NCBI GenBank assembly: GCA_020438105.1
Contig: JAGQVE010000009.1
Location: forward strand, 1 to 64,000
Length of the DNA: 64,000 nt
Reading direction: 5' to 3'
Origin: Bacteroidales bacterium
GTDB lineage: Bacteria > Bacteroidota > Bacteroidia > Bacteroidales > JAADJA01
Positions 22,086-34,100 of this stretch are shown here, one piece after another. The position numbers and the translations under genes are program-made. The notes beneath the pieces are model-generated. The model was given only the letters and a program-made list of their open reading frames with translations, made no database searches and was not told the DNA's origin. Numbering within the stretch: position 1 is the stretch's first letter; each line of letters starts with the position of its first letter.

Positions 22086-24248
22086 ATGAAGAAATACGCT
22101 TATCTCCTTATCATTCTTTTTACCATCAATTTTACATTAAAGGCCGACGAGGGTATGTGGATTCCCCTCTTCTTAGGGCAGATTAATGAAGCTGAAATGC
22201 AGGCTATGGGCATGAACATCACTGCAGAAGATATCTATAGCATCAATCAATCGAGTTTGAAAGATGCTATTGTCATTTTTGGTGGCGGGTGTACCGGTGA
22301 ACTGGTTTCAGACCAGGGGTTGCTGTTGACCAATCATCACTGCGGTTACCGGCAAATTCAAAAACATTCCTCTGTGGATCATGATTATCTGACAAATGGT
22401 TTTTGGGCCATGGATCGCTCCGAAGAACTTCCCAATCCGGGTCTTAAGGTTACTTTCCTGGTTCGGATGGAAGAAGTAACCGATGCCGTTCTGAATGGCG
22501 TGAATGCGCAAATGACAGAGGAAGATCGAAATAAAATCATTAATGAAAATATTGAAACTATAAAAGCTGATGCCATTAAGGATACCCATTTCCAAGCGTT
22601 GATCAAACCGTTTTATTATGGAAACCGGTATTTCCTTTTTGTAAATGAAATTTACGAAGATGTAAGGCTGGTAGGTGCTCCGCCAAGCAATATCGGTAAA
22701 TTTGGTGGCGATACCGACAACTGGGTTTGGCCCAGGCATACCGGCGATTTTTCGATGTTCAGGATTTATGCTGATAAAGACAATAATCCGGCTCCTTATT
22801 CAGAAGACAATGTACCTTATCAACCCAAAAAGCATATGAATATTTCGCTGGCTGGAGTTGAGCCGGGCGATTTTACCTTTGTTTTTGGCTACCCTGGAAG
22901 TACGGAAGAATACATTCCATCCTGGGCAGTTGAAACCACGGTGGATGTGATCAATCCAATCCGGATTCAGCTTCGTGGTAAACGAATTGATATATTCAAA
23001 AGATACATGAACGAAGATCCTGCGGTTCGAATTCAATATGCTGCAAAGCAAGCCGGTATCAGCAACGGATGGAAAAAATGGATCGGCGAAAACCGCGGAA
23101 TAAAGCGCCTGAAGGCGGTTGAGCAAAAGCAGGCATTTGAAACTTCGTTTTCCGAATGGGTAAATTCTTCTGAAGAACTCAAAGAAAAATATGGAAGCTT
23201 GCTGGAGGCTTTAAAAATTACCTATGAAGAGCTCGCTGATATCAGCTTTTATTCCACCTATTTGTACGAGGCCGGGCTTGGTGTTGAGGCCATTCGCTAC
23301 TCCAGGTCGTTTGATCGGTTGGTTGATTTTTCAAAAGCTAAAGCTGAAAATCAGGAGGAGTTAATGCAATTGGTTGAGCGTCAGAAAAGCGGCGCCAAAA
23401 CATTTTTCAAGGACTATCAGGCAGTAATAGACCATGAGGTTTTTGTTGCTCTCCTGAGTGATTATTATGATCATCTTACGGATGAGCATATTCCGGATTA
23501 TTTGGCTGAACTTCATAAAAAATACAAAGGCGATTTTAATAAAATGGCGGATGTCCTTTTCGAAAAGTCCATTTTTGTGTCGGAACAAAAAGTTGATGAT
23601 CTGTTGAATAATTACAAAGCTTCAAATTATAAGAAGATCGAAAAAGATCCGGTTTACCAACTTGCGCAGTCGTTTGCTGATTTGTATTATAATAAATACA
23701 TGCCTCAAATTCGTGCGGTTAAAAATAATATCGACAGTTTAATGCGGGTATATATGCAGGCACAGATTGATATGCAACCCATGAAAAACATTTATCCGGA
23801 TGCCAATTTTACTTTGCGTGTGGCTTATGGCAATGTGGATGGATACAATCCGGATGATGCCGTTATTTTCAACTATTTCACTACACTTGATGGCATCATG
23901 GAGAAAGAGAATCCTGATATTTACGACTACGTTGTTGAGGATAAATTAAAGGATTTATACCACAATGAAAATTATGGACAATATGGCGATGCTGATGGTA
24001 AGATGCATGTGTGTTTCACAGCGACAAATCATACAACAGGAGGTAATTCAGGGAGCCCGGTGCTGGATGCTGATGGCAACCTGATCGGGATCAATTTCGA
24101 TCGCTGCTGGGAAGGAACCATGAGCGACATTATTTATGATAAAAGCCAGTGTCGAAATATTGCGCTGGATATCCGTTATTGCCTCTTTATAATTGATAAA
24201 TTTGCCGGAGCAGGCCATTTGGTGGAGGAAATGACGCTTGTTGATTAA
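22086..24248 (+). CDS. S46 family dipeptidyl peptidase, DPP11-type
   Basis: A serine exopeptidase of about 720 residues in the periplasm, with a signal peptide (MKKYAYLLIILFTINF). It removes dipeptides from protein N-termini. Catalytic residues are visible: His in TNHHCGY near residue 86, Asp in GGDTDNWVWPRHTGDF near 220, and Ser in GNSGSPV near 653. The S1-pocket segment reads NFDRCWEGTMSD, with Arg near 671. In Porphyromonas DPP11 the equivalent Arg673 gives Asp/Glu specificity, whereas DPP7 has Gly. So this enzyme should release acidic dipeptides. Gene length and order are normal. It belongs to the amino-acid-using lifestyle of Bacteroidota. Confidence 0.93.
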   Translation: MKKYAYLLIILFTINFTLKADEGMWIPLFLGQINEAEMQAMGMNITAEDIYSINQSSLKDAIVIFGGGCTGELVSDQGLLLTNHHCGYRQIQKHSSVDHDYLTNGFWAMDRSEELPNPGLKVTFLVRMEEVTDAVLNGVNAQMTEEDRNKIINENIETIKADAIKDTHFQALIKPFYYGNRYFLFVNEIYEDVRLVGAPPSNIGKFGGDTDNWVWPRHTGDFSMFRIYADKDNNPAPYSEDNVPYQPKKHMNISLAGVEPGDFTFVFGYPGSTEEYIPSWAVETTVDVINPIRIQLRGKRIDIFKRYMNEDPAVRIQYAAKQAGISNGWKKWIGENRGIKRLKAVEQKQAFETSFSEWVNSSEELKEKYGSLLEALKITYEELADISFYSTYLYEAGLGVEAIRYSRSFDRLVDFSKAKAENQEELMQLVERQKSGAKTFFKDYQAVIDHEVFVALLSDYYDHLTDEHIPDYLAELHKKYKGDFNKMADVLFEKSIFVSEQKVDDLLNNYKASNYKKIEKDPVYQLAQSFADLYYNKYMPQIRAVKNNIDSLMRVYMQAQIDMQPMKNIYPDANFTLRVAYGNVDGYNPDDAVIFNYFTTLDGIMEKENPDIYDYVVEDKLKDLYHNENYGQYGDADGKMHVCFTATNHTTGGNSGSPVLDADGNLIGINFDRCWEGTMSDIIYDKSQCRNIALDIRYCLFIIDKFAGAGHLVEEMTLVD

Positions 24249-24319
24249 TGCCTGACAACTGAAGGCAGGATTGATGAACCACTCGCTGTCAGAACTGAAA
24301 ACCAGTATCCAGTAACCCC

Positions 24320-24385
24320 GTCCGACTGGAGTCGTCCGGGCGGGCAGTAACAAGCAGCCAGCAACCAGTAGCAAGCAGCAAGAAA
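24320..24385. repeat. CCAGCAA-type heptamer repeat, copy 1
   Basis: After CGTCCGGGCGGGCAG there is a run of words such as CAGCCAGCAACCAGTAGC. The same GC-rich lead and repeat words recur at 26338-26408. It lies in the 155-bp gap between the S46 peptidase and arsC-like genes. Confidence 0.55.
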
Positions 24386-24403
24386 TAAAAAAAATCAAAC
24401 AAA

Positions 24404-24748
24404 ATGATTAAAATCTACCACAATCCACGATGTAAAAAGTCCAGGGCAGGGCTTGAGCACTTGAAAAGTAAAAAAGTAGAATTTGAAATTGTTGAGTATC
24501 TCAAAAACGAATTTACCAAAGAGGAATTGAAGGACGTTTTGGTTAAGCTTAACAAAAAGCCTACTGAGATGATACGCACGCAAGAGGAAATTTACAAAAA
24601 GCAATTCAAGGGTAAAAATTTTACAGATGATGAGTGGATCAGGATCATGGTTGAAAATCCGAAGCTGATCCAAAGACCTATTGTGGTGAAAGATTACAAA
24701 GCCGTGTGGGGCGATCCGGCCGATGAAATCGACAGGTTATTTAAATAG
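24404..24748 (+). CDS. ArsC/Spx-family glutaredoxin-type reductase
   Basis: A 114-residue thioredoxin-fold protein of the ArsC family. The motif HNPRCKKSR near residue 6 carries the single active cysteine of glutaredoxin-linked arsenate reductases (HNPxCxxSR), and NPKLIQRPIVV near 86 is the second family motif. No arsenic-resistance genes (arsR, arsB, acr3) are near, so it may act on another substrate, as many YffB/ArsC-like housekeeping proteins do. It stands alone between the S46 peptidase and fumC. Confidence 0.85.
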   Translation: MIKIYHNPRCKKSRAGLEHLKSKKVEFEIVEYLKNEFTKEELKDVLVKLNKKPTEMIRTQEEIYKKQFKGKNFTDDEWIRIMVENPKLIQRPIVVKDYKAVWGDPADEIDRLFK

Positions 24749-24788
24749 AACAAAAACAAGTTAAATTATACGTGTAAAATATTGAATC

Positions 24789-26174
24789 ATGGAATACAGA
24801 ATAGAAAAAGACACCATGGGAACTGTAGAAGTTCCTGCCGACAAATACTGGGGTGCGCAAACCCAGCGATCAAAAATGAATTTCCCGATCGGTGAGCCGG
24901 GATCCATGCCCATTGAAATCATCAGGGCATTTGCATACCTTAAAAAGGCTGCAGCCTTAACCAATACCGATTTGGGCGTTTTACCTGCTGAAAAATCAGC
25001 ATTGATCGGAAAAGTATGTGATGAAGTGCTCACAGGCAAACTTGATGATAACTTTCCGCTTGTAATATGGCAAACCGGTTCAGGTACCCAGTCAAATATG
25101 AATATGAATGAGGTGATCGCCAACAGGGCACATGTGCTGGCTGGTGGCCAACTGGGTGATGGCAAACGGAGTATCCACCCTAATGATGATGTGAACAAAT
25201 CACAATCGTCAAACGATACTTTCCCCACGGCTATGCACATTGCTGCTTATACCATGGTAGTGGAAACCACACTTCCGGGTGTGAAAAAATTGCGGGATAC
25301 CCTTGCAGCCAAAGCAGATACTTTCAAAAATATTGTAAAAACCGGCCGTACCCACCTGATGGATGCAACACCATTAACCCTTGGCCAGGAATTTTCAGGA
25401 TATGTCTCACAACTTGATCATGGAATTAAAGCCCTTGAAAATACCCTTGATCATTTACAGGAACTGGCATTGGGTGGCACTGCTGTTGGAACCGGGATCA
25501 ATACGCCCCCTAATTATGCCAATAAAGTGGCTGAAAAAATTGCCGAGCTTACCGGATACCACTTCAGATCAGCAGATAATAAATTTGAAGCTTTATCAGC
25601 TCATGATGCCATTGTTGAAACTTCCGGGGCATTAAAAACCCTGGCTGTAAGCCTGATACATATTGCCAACAATACCCGCATGCTCGCCAGTGGTCCACGT
25701 TGCGGAATAGGGGAGATCATGCTTCCGGCCAATGAGCCAGGTTCATCCATTATGCCCGGAAAAGTAAATCCAACTCAAAATGAAGCTTTGTCGATGGTAT
25801 GTGCACAGGTGATCGGGAATGATGCTGCTATCACTGCCGGTGGAATGCAGGGCCATTTCCAGTTGAATGTTTTTAAACCGGTGATGATCTACAACTTGCT
25901 GCAAGCTGCACGGCTAATTGGTGATGCCTGTGTTTCCTTTAACGATAACTGCGCCGTTGGAATTGAAGCAAATATGCCTTTCATCAATAAAAACCTTGAA
26001 AATTCATTGATGTTGGTTACTGCCCTCAATACACATATCGGCTATGAAAAAGCGGCCGAAATTGCTAAAAAAGCACATAAAGAAGGTTCAACGCTTCGTG
26101 AAGCTGCCCTCGCCCTTGGCTATCTGACGGATGCCGAGTTTACCGAATGGGTGGATCCTAAGAAAATGATTTAG
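24789..26174 (+). CDS. fumC: Class II fumarate hydratase FumC
   Basis: A 461-residue fumarase of the aspartase/fumarase superfamily, converting fumarate and water to malate in the citric acid cycle. Visible motifs are [14 protein letters not shown] near residue 97, [11 protein letters not shown] near 138, [11 protein letters not shown] near 186, and the mobile catalytic loop [15 protein letters not shown] near 317. Oxygen-stable class II enzymes contain no iron-sulfur cluster. The gene is complete and begins 40 bp after the ArsC-like gene; no strong promoter box was found in the gap. Confidence 0.95.
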   Translation: MEYRIEKDTMGTVEVPADKYWGAQTQRSKMNFPIGEPGSMPIEIIRAFAYLKKAAALTNTDLGVLPAEKSALIGKVCDEVLTGKLDDNFPLVIWQTGSGTQSNMNMNEVIANRAHVLAGGQLGDGKRSIHPNDDVNKSQSSNDTFPTAMHIAAYTMVVETTLPGVKKLRDTLAAKADTFKNIVKTGRTHLMDATPLTLGQEFSGYVSQLDHGIKALENTLDHLQELALGGTAVGTGINTPPNYANKVAEKIAELTGYHFRSADNKFEALSAHDAIVETSGALKTLAVSLIHIANNTRMLASGPRCGIGEIMLPANEPGSSIMPGKVNPTQNEALSMVCAQVIGNDAAITAGGMQGHFQLNVFKPVMIYNLLQAARLIGDACVSFNDNCAVGIEANMPFINKNLENSLMLVTALNTHIGYEKAAEIAKKAHKEGSTLREAALALGYLTDAEFTEWVDPKKMI

Positions 26175-26206
26175 ATTTTCGAGTTTAGTTCTGATAGCTT
26201 TCGGGA

Positions 26207-26280
26207 GGTTAAATTGGTTGAACTGGTTAAATTGGTTAAATTGGTTAAAATAGTTGAATCAGTTGAATTGGTTAAGTTGA
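26207..26280. repeat. 9-nt tandem repeat (TTGGTTAAA-type)
   Basis: Seven or more copies of TTGGTTAAA/TTGGTTGAA with a few substitutions, directly downstream of fumC. The reverse of the same unit appears in frame inside xdhB (7471-7509). Confidence 0.7.
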
Positions 26281-26337
26281 AGATTGTTTTGCTAATTGCC
26301 AGGCACCCTTCTGAGCTCATTTTTATCTGGGTCACCA

Positions 26338-26408
26338 CGTCCGGGCGGGCAGCAGCCAGCAACCAGCAACCAGCAGCCAGTAGCCAGTAGCCAGTAACCA
26401 GCAGGCAG
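26338..26408. repeat. CCAGCAA-type heptamer repeat, copy 2
   Basis: Starts CGTCCGGGCGGGCAGCAGCC and continues as CCAGCAACCAGCAGCCAGTA-like words. Related to 24320-24385. Together with the 9-nt array it fills the gap between fumC and the convergent secreted-protein gene. Confidence 0.6.
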
Positions 26409-26411
26409 CAC

Positions 26412-27959
26412 TTACTCAAACGCTACCTTATTGATGTAAAAAACGGTTCTTTTACTATTTGTTAGAGAATTGTTTCGGATGGTTTGAAATCCGTAGGCAA
26501 CAAAATAATTATCATACCAATGTTCCATCGTACTTTTTGTATCACTCATGATTTTATCATTGGTATAGGTGGTTTCAAGGGGGAAGTTATCCACACCTTC
26601 TGATGTCTCGGAACCCTTGATGATTTTGGCACTTATTTTACCATCACGGTTATAGGCCATTACCGTTTCTTTACCTGCAAAGAAAATATTTACCCTTGTT
26701 ATTAAATCAAACGAGAGGATGTTGAATATCTCCATTCCGTTGTCCCATAATTTATCACCCTGCTGGTCATAACACGAAATGAATGCATTGAAATAACGAT
26801 ATCCGTCAAATACATCATAGGAAACCGGCATAGCCCGACCGTAAAAATCATAATAGGTATTAGTTACCATATGATAATCTTCATAATAGCCCTCGCCCAC
26901 AAAGTAAAACATACTGTCGTGTTCCCGAATATCATGCAATAAGAGATTGTATCCCAGTGAAATTTTTTCGCCCTGCTCATCAACCTTGGCTTGTTTCTTT
27001 TTGGCAAGCTGGTATTCACGGCTTTTCAGGTATCCAGTCATGTTTTCAAGATCGAGAAAATTTTCATAACGGGTAGTTACTTTTTCCTGATTCGTAAAAT
27101 TGATCACAAAAAACCCGGAAGCATCAGAAACAAAATAATCTTTATCATCCACCGACTGGCCTTTGATCAAATCGTAGGTACCGAAGACCAATAACCTGTT
27201 ACCACTGACCCGTTTGATTTTTCCGGTATTGAATTTTTTACCTGCCTCGGCAGTAAACCGAATGGACCCGGTTTCTTTCATTATTGTGTCGAAAGAGTTC
27301 AATTGCAGGTATTGATCCTCACGGTTGTTGAATACATTAAACAATGCGGAAACATTACCGGAGACGGTATCCAGATATAGGTTTTCGAGCCTGGTTTTCA
27401 ATTCTTTTAATTCAGCTGCAACAATTATTTCTTTGGATTGAAGATTAAAGCTATACAGTCCCGATTCCCAGTTAGGAAGATTTAAGCCGATAAGCACATT
27501 CGGCCCGAAAACGTCAAATGCTGCCACTGTTCCTTCATCAGGGATAAGACCGCTGAACAATTCATAGCGCTTAAGTTCCAAATTAATTTTTAAAACCTGG
27601 AAATTGTAATTCTGGTCCTTCTTTTTATTGTCATTGTAAAAAAATACATAAAGGTCATCGCCAATCAGCACCTGTTTCTGATAACTCATGCTTTCAAAAA
27701 TGGGAATATCCTCCTTCCAGATTTCTTTCATGAATTTATTATAAAGTATAAAAATCCAGAAATTATAATCGTTTTCCTGAAGTGTAGTCCGGTAAAACAG
27801 CATTAATCCCTTTTCACCACAGGGAGTAAGCCGATAGTTGGCTTCGTCTGATTTGGTTTCAATCTCAATCCGCAGTACCGGGTCGGTTTGTCCCAAAAGC
27901 TGCTTCATTCCCGGATGTATTAAAAAGGACAGAAAAAGCAGGATATATAGTTTCTTCAT
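26412..27959 (-). CDS. Secreted protein of unknown function (515 aa)
   Basis: The ATG at 27959 gives 515 residues starting MKKLYILLFLSFLIH, a signal peptide ending near KQLLGQTD. In-frame codons upstream encode no sensible extension and overlap the terminator of the neighbouring gene. The mature part consists of repeated beta-strand patterns with many tyrosines and phenylalanines, and frequent KSD/NRD turns, suggesting a propeller-like all-beta fold. I do not recognise a family, a catalytic motif or a sorting domain. It is transcribed leftward, downstream of the giant T9SS protein but separated from it by a strong terminator. Confidence 0.6.
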   Translation of the reverse strand: MKKLYILLFLSFLIHPGMKQLLGQTDPVLRIEIETKSDEANYRLTPCGEKGLMLFYRTTLQENDYNFWIFILYNKFMKEIWKEDIPIFESMSYQKQVLIGDDLYVFFYNDNKKKDQNYNFQVLKINLELKRYELFSGLIPDEGTVAAFDVFGPNVLIGLNLPNWESGLYSFNLQSKEIIVAAELKELKTRLENLYLDTVSGNVSALFNVFNNREDQYLQLNSFDTIMKETGSIRFTAEAGKKFNTGKIKRVSGNRLLVFGTYDLIKGQSVDDKDYFVSDASGFFVINFTNQEKVTTRYENFLDLENMTGYLKSREYQLAKKKQAKVDEQGEKISLGYNLLLHDIREHDSMFYFVGEGYYEDYHMVTNTYYDFYGRAMPVSYDVFDGYRYFNAFISCYDQQGDKLWDNGMEIFNILSFDLITRVNIFFAGKETVMAYNRDGKISAKIIKGSETSEGVDNFPLETTYTNDKIMSDTKSTMEHWYDNYFVAYGFQTIRNNSLTNSKRTVFYINKVAFE

Positions 27960-28048
27960 TTGTTGCAAAGGATAGGTATCAACAAAAATACGCAAAGCAC
28001 AGAAATAACGAAAATCAAATTGTATAATTGTCGGAAAGGCACATTCAG

Positions 28049-28080
28049 AAAAAAAACCGCCATCAGCATGCTGATGGCGG
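28049..28080 (-). terminator. Strong terminator of the giant T9SS gene
   Basis: A perfect 24-nt palindrome at 28057-28080 (CCGCCATCAGCA and its complement) is followed on the minus strand by eight T residues (28056-28049). It lies 24 bp after the stop of the 28105-36066 gene. Confidence 0.85.
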
Positions 28081-28104
28081 AACATAAATTCAAGTAATAG
28101 TTTT

Positions 28105-31100
28105 CTACTGAATAATTACTTTTTTGACAACAGAAGGCAGTGTACCGTTGCTTCTAACCTGAATAAAATATAATCCGGGTTTTAATCCGCTCAGGTCAAT
28201 TTGAACTTTCAATCCTTCAACAGATTCAGTACGAACCGCATTTCCTGTGTTATCGAAGATCATTATTTGATCATAATTGTCATTATTCATTTCTACAACA
28301 ATGTGATCGTCGGCCGGGTTAGGATACACATTCAGCATATTGGCCAAATTATTTTCATCAATTCCGATTTCAATTTCACCGGTTATTAAAATATTATCCA
28401 GTTCCCATGTAGCTCCCGACGAACTTGTAGAAGTGTAAAGGAATGCTACATAAGCGGAGGTGCTTTCATACGCACTCAGATCTACGTCGCCACTGTAATA
28501 GAAATCCCAGCTACCACCCGGTGACATGGTGTATGAAAGTTGTGTCCAGTTTGCCTGGTTCGGGTCACCTTCGCCGGCATAGTCAGTTGAGATCATCAAT
28601 TCCAGATCAGCACCTGAGTAGTTTTTCACATTGTAGAATGATATTTTTTCGTTGATATACAAACTCAGGTCAAGTGCAGGTGAAATCAACCAGTCTTCAT
28701 TTTGGAAGTTACCTCCATTATAACCACTCATCTGTGCACAAGCAGTACCATTTAATCCGAATGAATTGCTTCTATCCCATTCTTCGTCGCCAATTACACT
28801 CAAAGGTGTCCATCCACCCCAATCACTGTCAAAACCTTCTTCAAGAATGGTTACTAACTGAACTGCTGTAGTTTGTGCTGATGATGTTGGAGCAGTGCCA
28901 TCATTTTTGTAGTTAATATCCGGACCAAAGTTGGTAAAAGGATAAATGGAGAAATAGTAAGTTGTAAAATTCTCCAATCCGGTATTGAAGGTATAGTCAC
29001 CATTTCCGTACTCAACTATCACGGTAGCCTGTCCGTCGCTGAGGTCGGTGTCAAGTTGAACTGGCAAACCATCCTGAGTTACAGGAAGGTTATCTTCTTT
29101 ACTTGCAAATATTACATATCCGTCAGGCAATTGAGCGCCGGTTGCATCCGTCCAGGTAGTTTTTACAATATTACCACTTCCGGTTGCAGTAAAAGAAGCA
29201 GGGTAATTGGTAGGCTCCGGTTGAACCACATATTCTTCCTCACCGGTGATGGTGATTTCGTCAAGCTCCCAGGTAGCACTTGATGTTGAACTTGAAGTAA
29301 ACTTAAAGGCCACATAAACTGCACTTCCTGAAAATTCGTTCAAACTGACATCACTGCTATTCACCCAACTCCATGAACCGCCCGACATTGTATATGGCAG
29401 GCTTGTCCAGGTTGCCTGGTTTGGATCACCACTTCCACCGTAGTTTTCTGAAACCATCAGTTGTAAATCAGGTCCGCTGTAATTTTTAGCATTCATGAAA
29501 CTGATCTTTTCATTGGTATAAGCATCCAGATCCAATGCCGGAGAAACTAACCAATCTTCATTTTCAAAGTTACCACTGTCGTAACCACTCATTTGTGCAC
29601 ATGGTGAAAAATCAGGTCCGTAAGTATTATCGCGGTCCCAAACCTGCTCACCAATCACTGAAATAGGTGTCCAATCGCCCCAGGAATCATTGAAGTTTTG
29701 ATATTCAATAGCTACAACGGTTACGTTTCCTGAACTTGCATTGTCAGCAGGAGGTGTTCCGTCAGTTTTATAATCGATATCTGTTCCGATATTGGTGTAT
29801 GGATAAATTGTAAAATAGAAAGTGGTATTTGGAGGTAATGAGCCAAAGCCAACTTCTTTTTCACCGTAAGCAACATTCACCGCAGCATAACCATCACTCA
29901 GGTCGGTGTCGTTTGTAACAAGGATTCCATCAACAGGAACAGGTAGTGAAGGATCGGTGCTTCCGTAAACTACATAGTTTTCCGGAATTTGTGAGCCCGT
30001 AGCATCCGTCCAGGTAACCAGTATTGATGATCCGTTTCCATCCGCACTGAAATTGGTTGGGTAGTTTGTAGGTTCGGGCAGCACAATGGATGATTTGATC
30101 AGGATTTCATCTACTTCCCAGGTTGAGGATTGGCTATCAGTAGAGGTGTAACGGAAAGCCACATGAACAGAAGATCCATTGTATTGGGAAAGATCAATTT
30201 CACCACTTTCAATCCATTCAAAGAAACCAGTTGATTTTTCATAAGTCAGATCGGTCCAGGTTGCCTGAGTAGGATCACCTGATCCGCTATAATCTTCAGA
30301 AATTTTAACTTCCATATCAGGACCATCATAATTTTTTGCATTGTAGAAGGTCATGATTACATCTTCATAATCTCCAAGGTTCATGGAGGGCGATATGAGC
30401 CAGTCATCATTTGCAACCGGTCCACCCGAATAACCATTCATCCTCGCACAGGGAGGGTTCGGGAAGCCATAGCCTGGATCCACCTGCCATTCTTGTGATC
30501 CGGTAACGCTGTAAATGAACCAATCATCAAACCCATTATCAAAGTTTTGATATTCGATAACCGGTGAAATACCTGTTGTTGCATCTGTTGCTGGGGCTGT
30601 GCCATCGTTTTTATAGTCGGTATTAACACCACTATTTGTATAAGGATAAATGGCGAAATAATAAGTAGTAGCCTGATTTAATCCTGAGAAAGTTGCATTT
30701 TCCAAACCATAAGCAATGTTTAATGCTCCGTTTCCATCACTCAGATCGGTATCGTTTGCAACGGGAGTTCCATCTGCGGGCATGGGCAATGAGTTATCAG
30801 TTCCTGCCAAAATGAGGTAGGAATCCGGCAACTGATCACCTGTGGCGTCAACCCATGACAATATGATACTTGTTCCGGCCGCTCCCGCACCAAATTGAGT
30901 TGGATAATTGGTGGGTTCTCCAACAACTACTGATTCCTCTTCACCGGTAATCATTATTTCATCAATTTCCCAGGTTTTTGAACCGGAAGTGGTACTTGTA
31001 AATTTAAATCCAACATAAACCGTTGAACCACTGAAGTCAGAAAGATCAACAATGCCGCTTAAGGTCCAGGTCCACGAACCGGGTGATTTGGTATAACTCA

Positions 31101-34100
31101 TCGAAGTCCAGTTGGCTGCGTTCGGATCACCGCTTCCACTATAATCTTCCGAAACCATTAGTTCAAGATCAGGTCCCGAATAATTATAGGCGTTATAGAA
31201 TGTGAGTTTTTCATTTTCATATACATCAAAATTCATCGCCGGTGAAATCAGCCAGTCTTCGTTGGCAAAGTTACCGCCATCATAACCACTCATTTGTGCA
31301 CAGGCTGTATTGTTGATTCCATAAGTATTATTACGATCCCAAACCTGGTCGCCTGTAACACTTACTGTAGTCCAGTTGCCCCATGATACATCGAAATTTT
31401 CGTATTCAATGGTCACGATTTGCACATTTGCAGTGGTTGCATTGGCTGCAGGTGCAGTTCCGTCATTTTTATAATCGATGCTTGAACCCGAATTGGAATA
31501 GGGGTAAATTGCAAAGTAATAAATAGATGAAGCTTCCAGTGAGGAGAAGGTAGCATCTTCCTGACCATAACTGATATTTAATGCTCCGCTACCGTCGGAA
31601 AGGTCTGTATCATCAGCAATTGGAGTTCCATCAACAGGCACTGCCAGGTTGCTTGTGGTGCCTGCAATGATTACATATGCTTCCGGCAATTGTGCACCGG
31701 TGGCATCAGTCCAGGTCAGGTCAATGGAAGTTCCGGATGACATGGCTTCAAAAGCTGTTGGATAATTGCTTGGCTCCGGATTTGTAATTACCTGCTCTAT
31801 CAGGATATTATCCACTTCCCAGGTAGCAGCGGCAGTGGCATCACTGATATATTTGAAAGCAACGTAAACCGCACTTCCATTATAAGCTGATAAGTCAACT
31901 TCGCCGGAGTGGGTCCATTCCCATGAGCCGGGACTTAGATTATAATTGAGATCTGTCCAGTTGGCTGCATTAGGATCGCCACTTCCCGAATAGTCAGTCG
32001 ATATTTTCAACTCGAGGTTCTCACCATCATAATTTAAGGCGGTAAAGAAGGTCATGATTACAACCTCATAATTATTCATGTTGATGGCCGGCGAAACAAG
32101 CCAGTCTTCATTCACAACTGCTCCGCCTGAAAATCCGCTCATCCGGGCACAAGGCGTTCCGTCGATGCCATAGGTATTATCACGACTCCATTGCTGCGCT
32201 CCGGTAACGCTGATCGGTGACCAGCCTCCCCAACTTAAATCAAAGTTTTGCTCAATGATTACCGGTGAATAGGTTGTGGTGGCCTGCGCTGTTGGGGCCG
32301 TACCATCGGTTTTATAGTCAACATAAATGCCCGCATTTGAGTATGAGTAGATGGCAAAATAGTAAGTTGTTTGTGGCGTTAATCCTGTAAAGGAAGCCTG
32401 ACCAACATTAAAATCTACATTCAACGCACCTGCTCCGTCGCTTAGGTCAAGATCATCAGCAACTGCTGTTCCATCAACCGGAGTTGGCAAGCTGGCAGAT
32501 GTTCCTACAAAAATGATGTAAGCATCTGGTAGCTGTGTGCCGGTAGCATCAATCCACGACAAATCGATGGTGGTGCTGGTGGCATCCGCATCAAAAGCAG
32601 TGGGATAGTTGCTTGGTTCCGGGTCGATGGTAGCTTCTTCTTCGCCGGTGATCAGTATCTCATCAAGTTCCCATGTTTTGGCTGCTGTGGATGAACTTGT
32701 GTATTTGAAAGCAATGTAAACAGCACTTCCGCTAAATCCTGAAAGGTTGATCTCACCGCTTAAAGTCCAGGTCCATGTTCCGGGTGATTTAGTGTAAGGC
32801 AATGAAGTCCAGGTAGCAGCATTAGGATCGCCACTACCGCTGTAGTTTTCTGAAACCATCAGTTCCAAATCTGGTCCTGAGTAGTTGAAGGCATTATAAA
32901 AAGTGAGTTTTTCATTTTCATAGTTGTCCATGTTGATGGCCGGTGAAATCAGCCAGTCTTCATTGGCCACATAACCACCGTCATATCCGCTCATCGAAGC
33001 GCAAGGAGAATTATTTATACCGTAGGTATTGTCACGGTTCCATTCCTGAGCTCCAACAACACTTAATGGAGTCCAGTTGCCCCAGGAAGCATCAAAGTTT
33101 TCATATTCAATGGTTACCACTTGCACATTGGCCGTAGTAGCATTTGCTGCAGGAGCTGTTCCATCATTTTTATAATTGATGATAGCTCCTCCATTGGTGT
33201 ATGGATAAATGCTAAAGTAATAAGTTGTGGCAGCCTGTAGTCCACTGAATGCCGCCATTCCTTCTCCATATGCAACATTTAAGGCACCGCTTCCATCACT
33301 CAGGTCCGTATCATCGGCAACGGGTGTTCCGTCAGCAGGAACTGCAAGCGAGGCGCTGGTACCGGCCATGATAATATAAGCCTCCGGCAATTGGGTGCCA
33401 GTGGCATCTGTCCATGATAGATTAACAGTTGTTCCTGAAGCCTCTGCTGAAAATGCAGTAGGATAATTGGTAGGTTCAGGGAGTGTTACAATTTCTTCGA
33501 TTAATATATTATCCACCTCCCAGGTTGCGGAAGCCACATTATCGCAGGTGTAAAGGAAAGCAACATAGACGCTGCTGCCGTTATAACCCGACAAATCAAC
33601 ATCGCCTGATTCGGTCCATTCCCATGATCCTGCTGAAGGTGTGAAGTCAAGATCGCTCCAGTTAGCCACATTGGGGTCGCCGGTTCCTGAGTAATCAGTT
33701 GAAACTTTCAATTGCAGATCATCTCCATCATAATTTTTGGCGGTAAAGAAGGTCATGATCACGGTTTCATAAATATTCATATTGATCGACGGTGAAATCA
33801 GCCAGTCTTCATTTTGGATGGCTGCTCCCGAAAATCCGCTCATGCGTGCGCAGGGTGTATTGTCGATTCCATAGGTGTTGTTTCTGTCCCAAATTTGGGC
33901 ACCGATTACACTCACAGGGTTCCAGCCACCCCAGCTATCATCAAAAGTTTCGTCAACGATGATGGGTGAATAAGTGGTAGAAGCATTTGCAGTGGGCGCG
34001 GTTCCATCATTTTTATAGTCAATTGTTGCTCCTGAATTGGAATATGGATAAATAGAAAAATAATAGGTAACCGATGATTCCAATCCTCCAAAAGAAGCCT

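Noticed and set aside
24048-24398. Leftward frame of 116 codons after the S46 peptidase
   Set aside because: Its start consists of translated CCAGCAA repeats and the rest is antisense to the peptidase gene.
24404-24748. Arsenic-resistance function for the ArsC-like protein
   Set aside because: No ars genes are nearby, and many ArsC-fold proteins do not reduce arsenate.
26171-26419. Leftward frame of 82 codons downstream of fumC
   Set aside because: Made of translated tandem repeats (TNLTNLTSST-like and LLAAGCWLLAA); no gene features.
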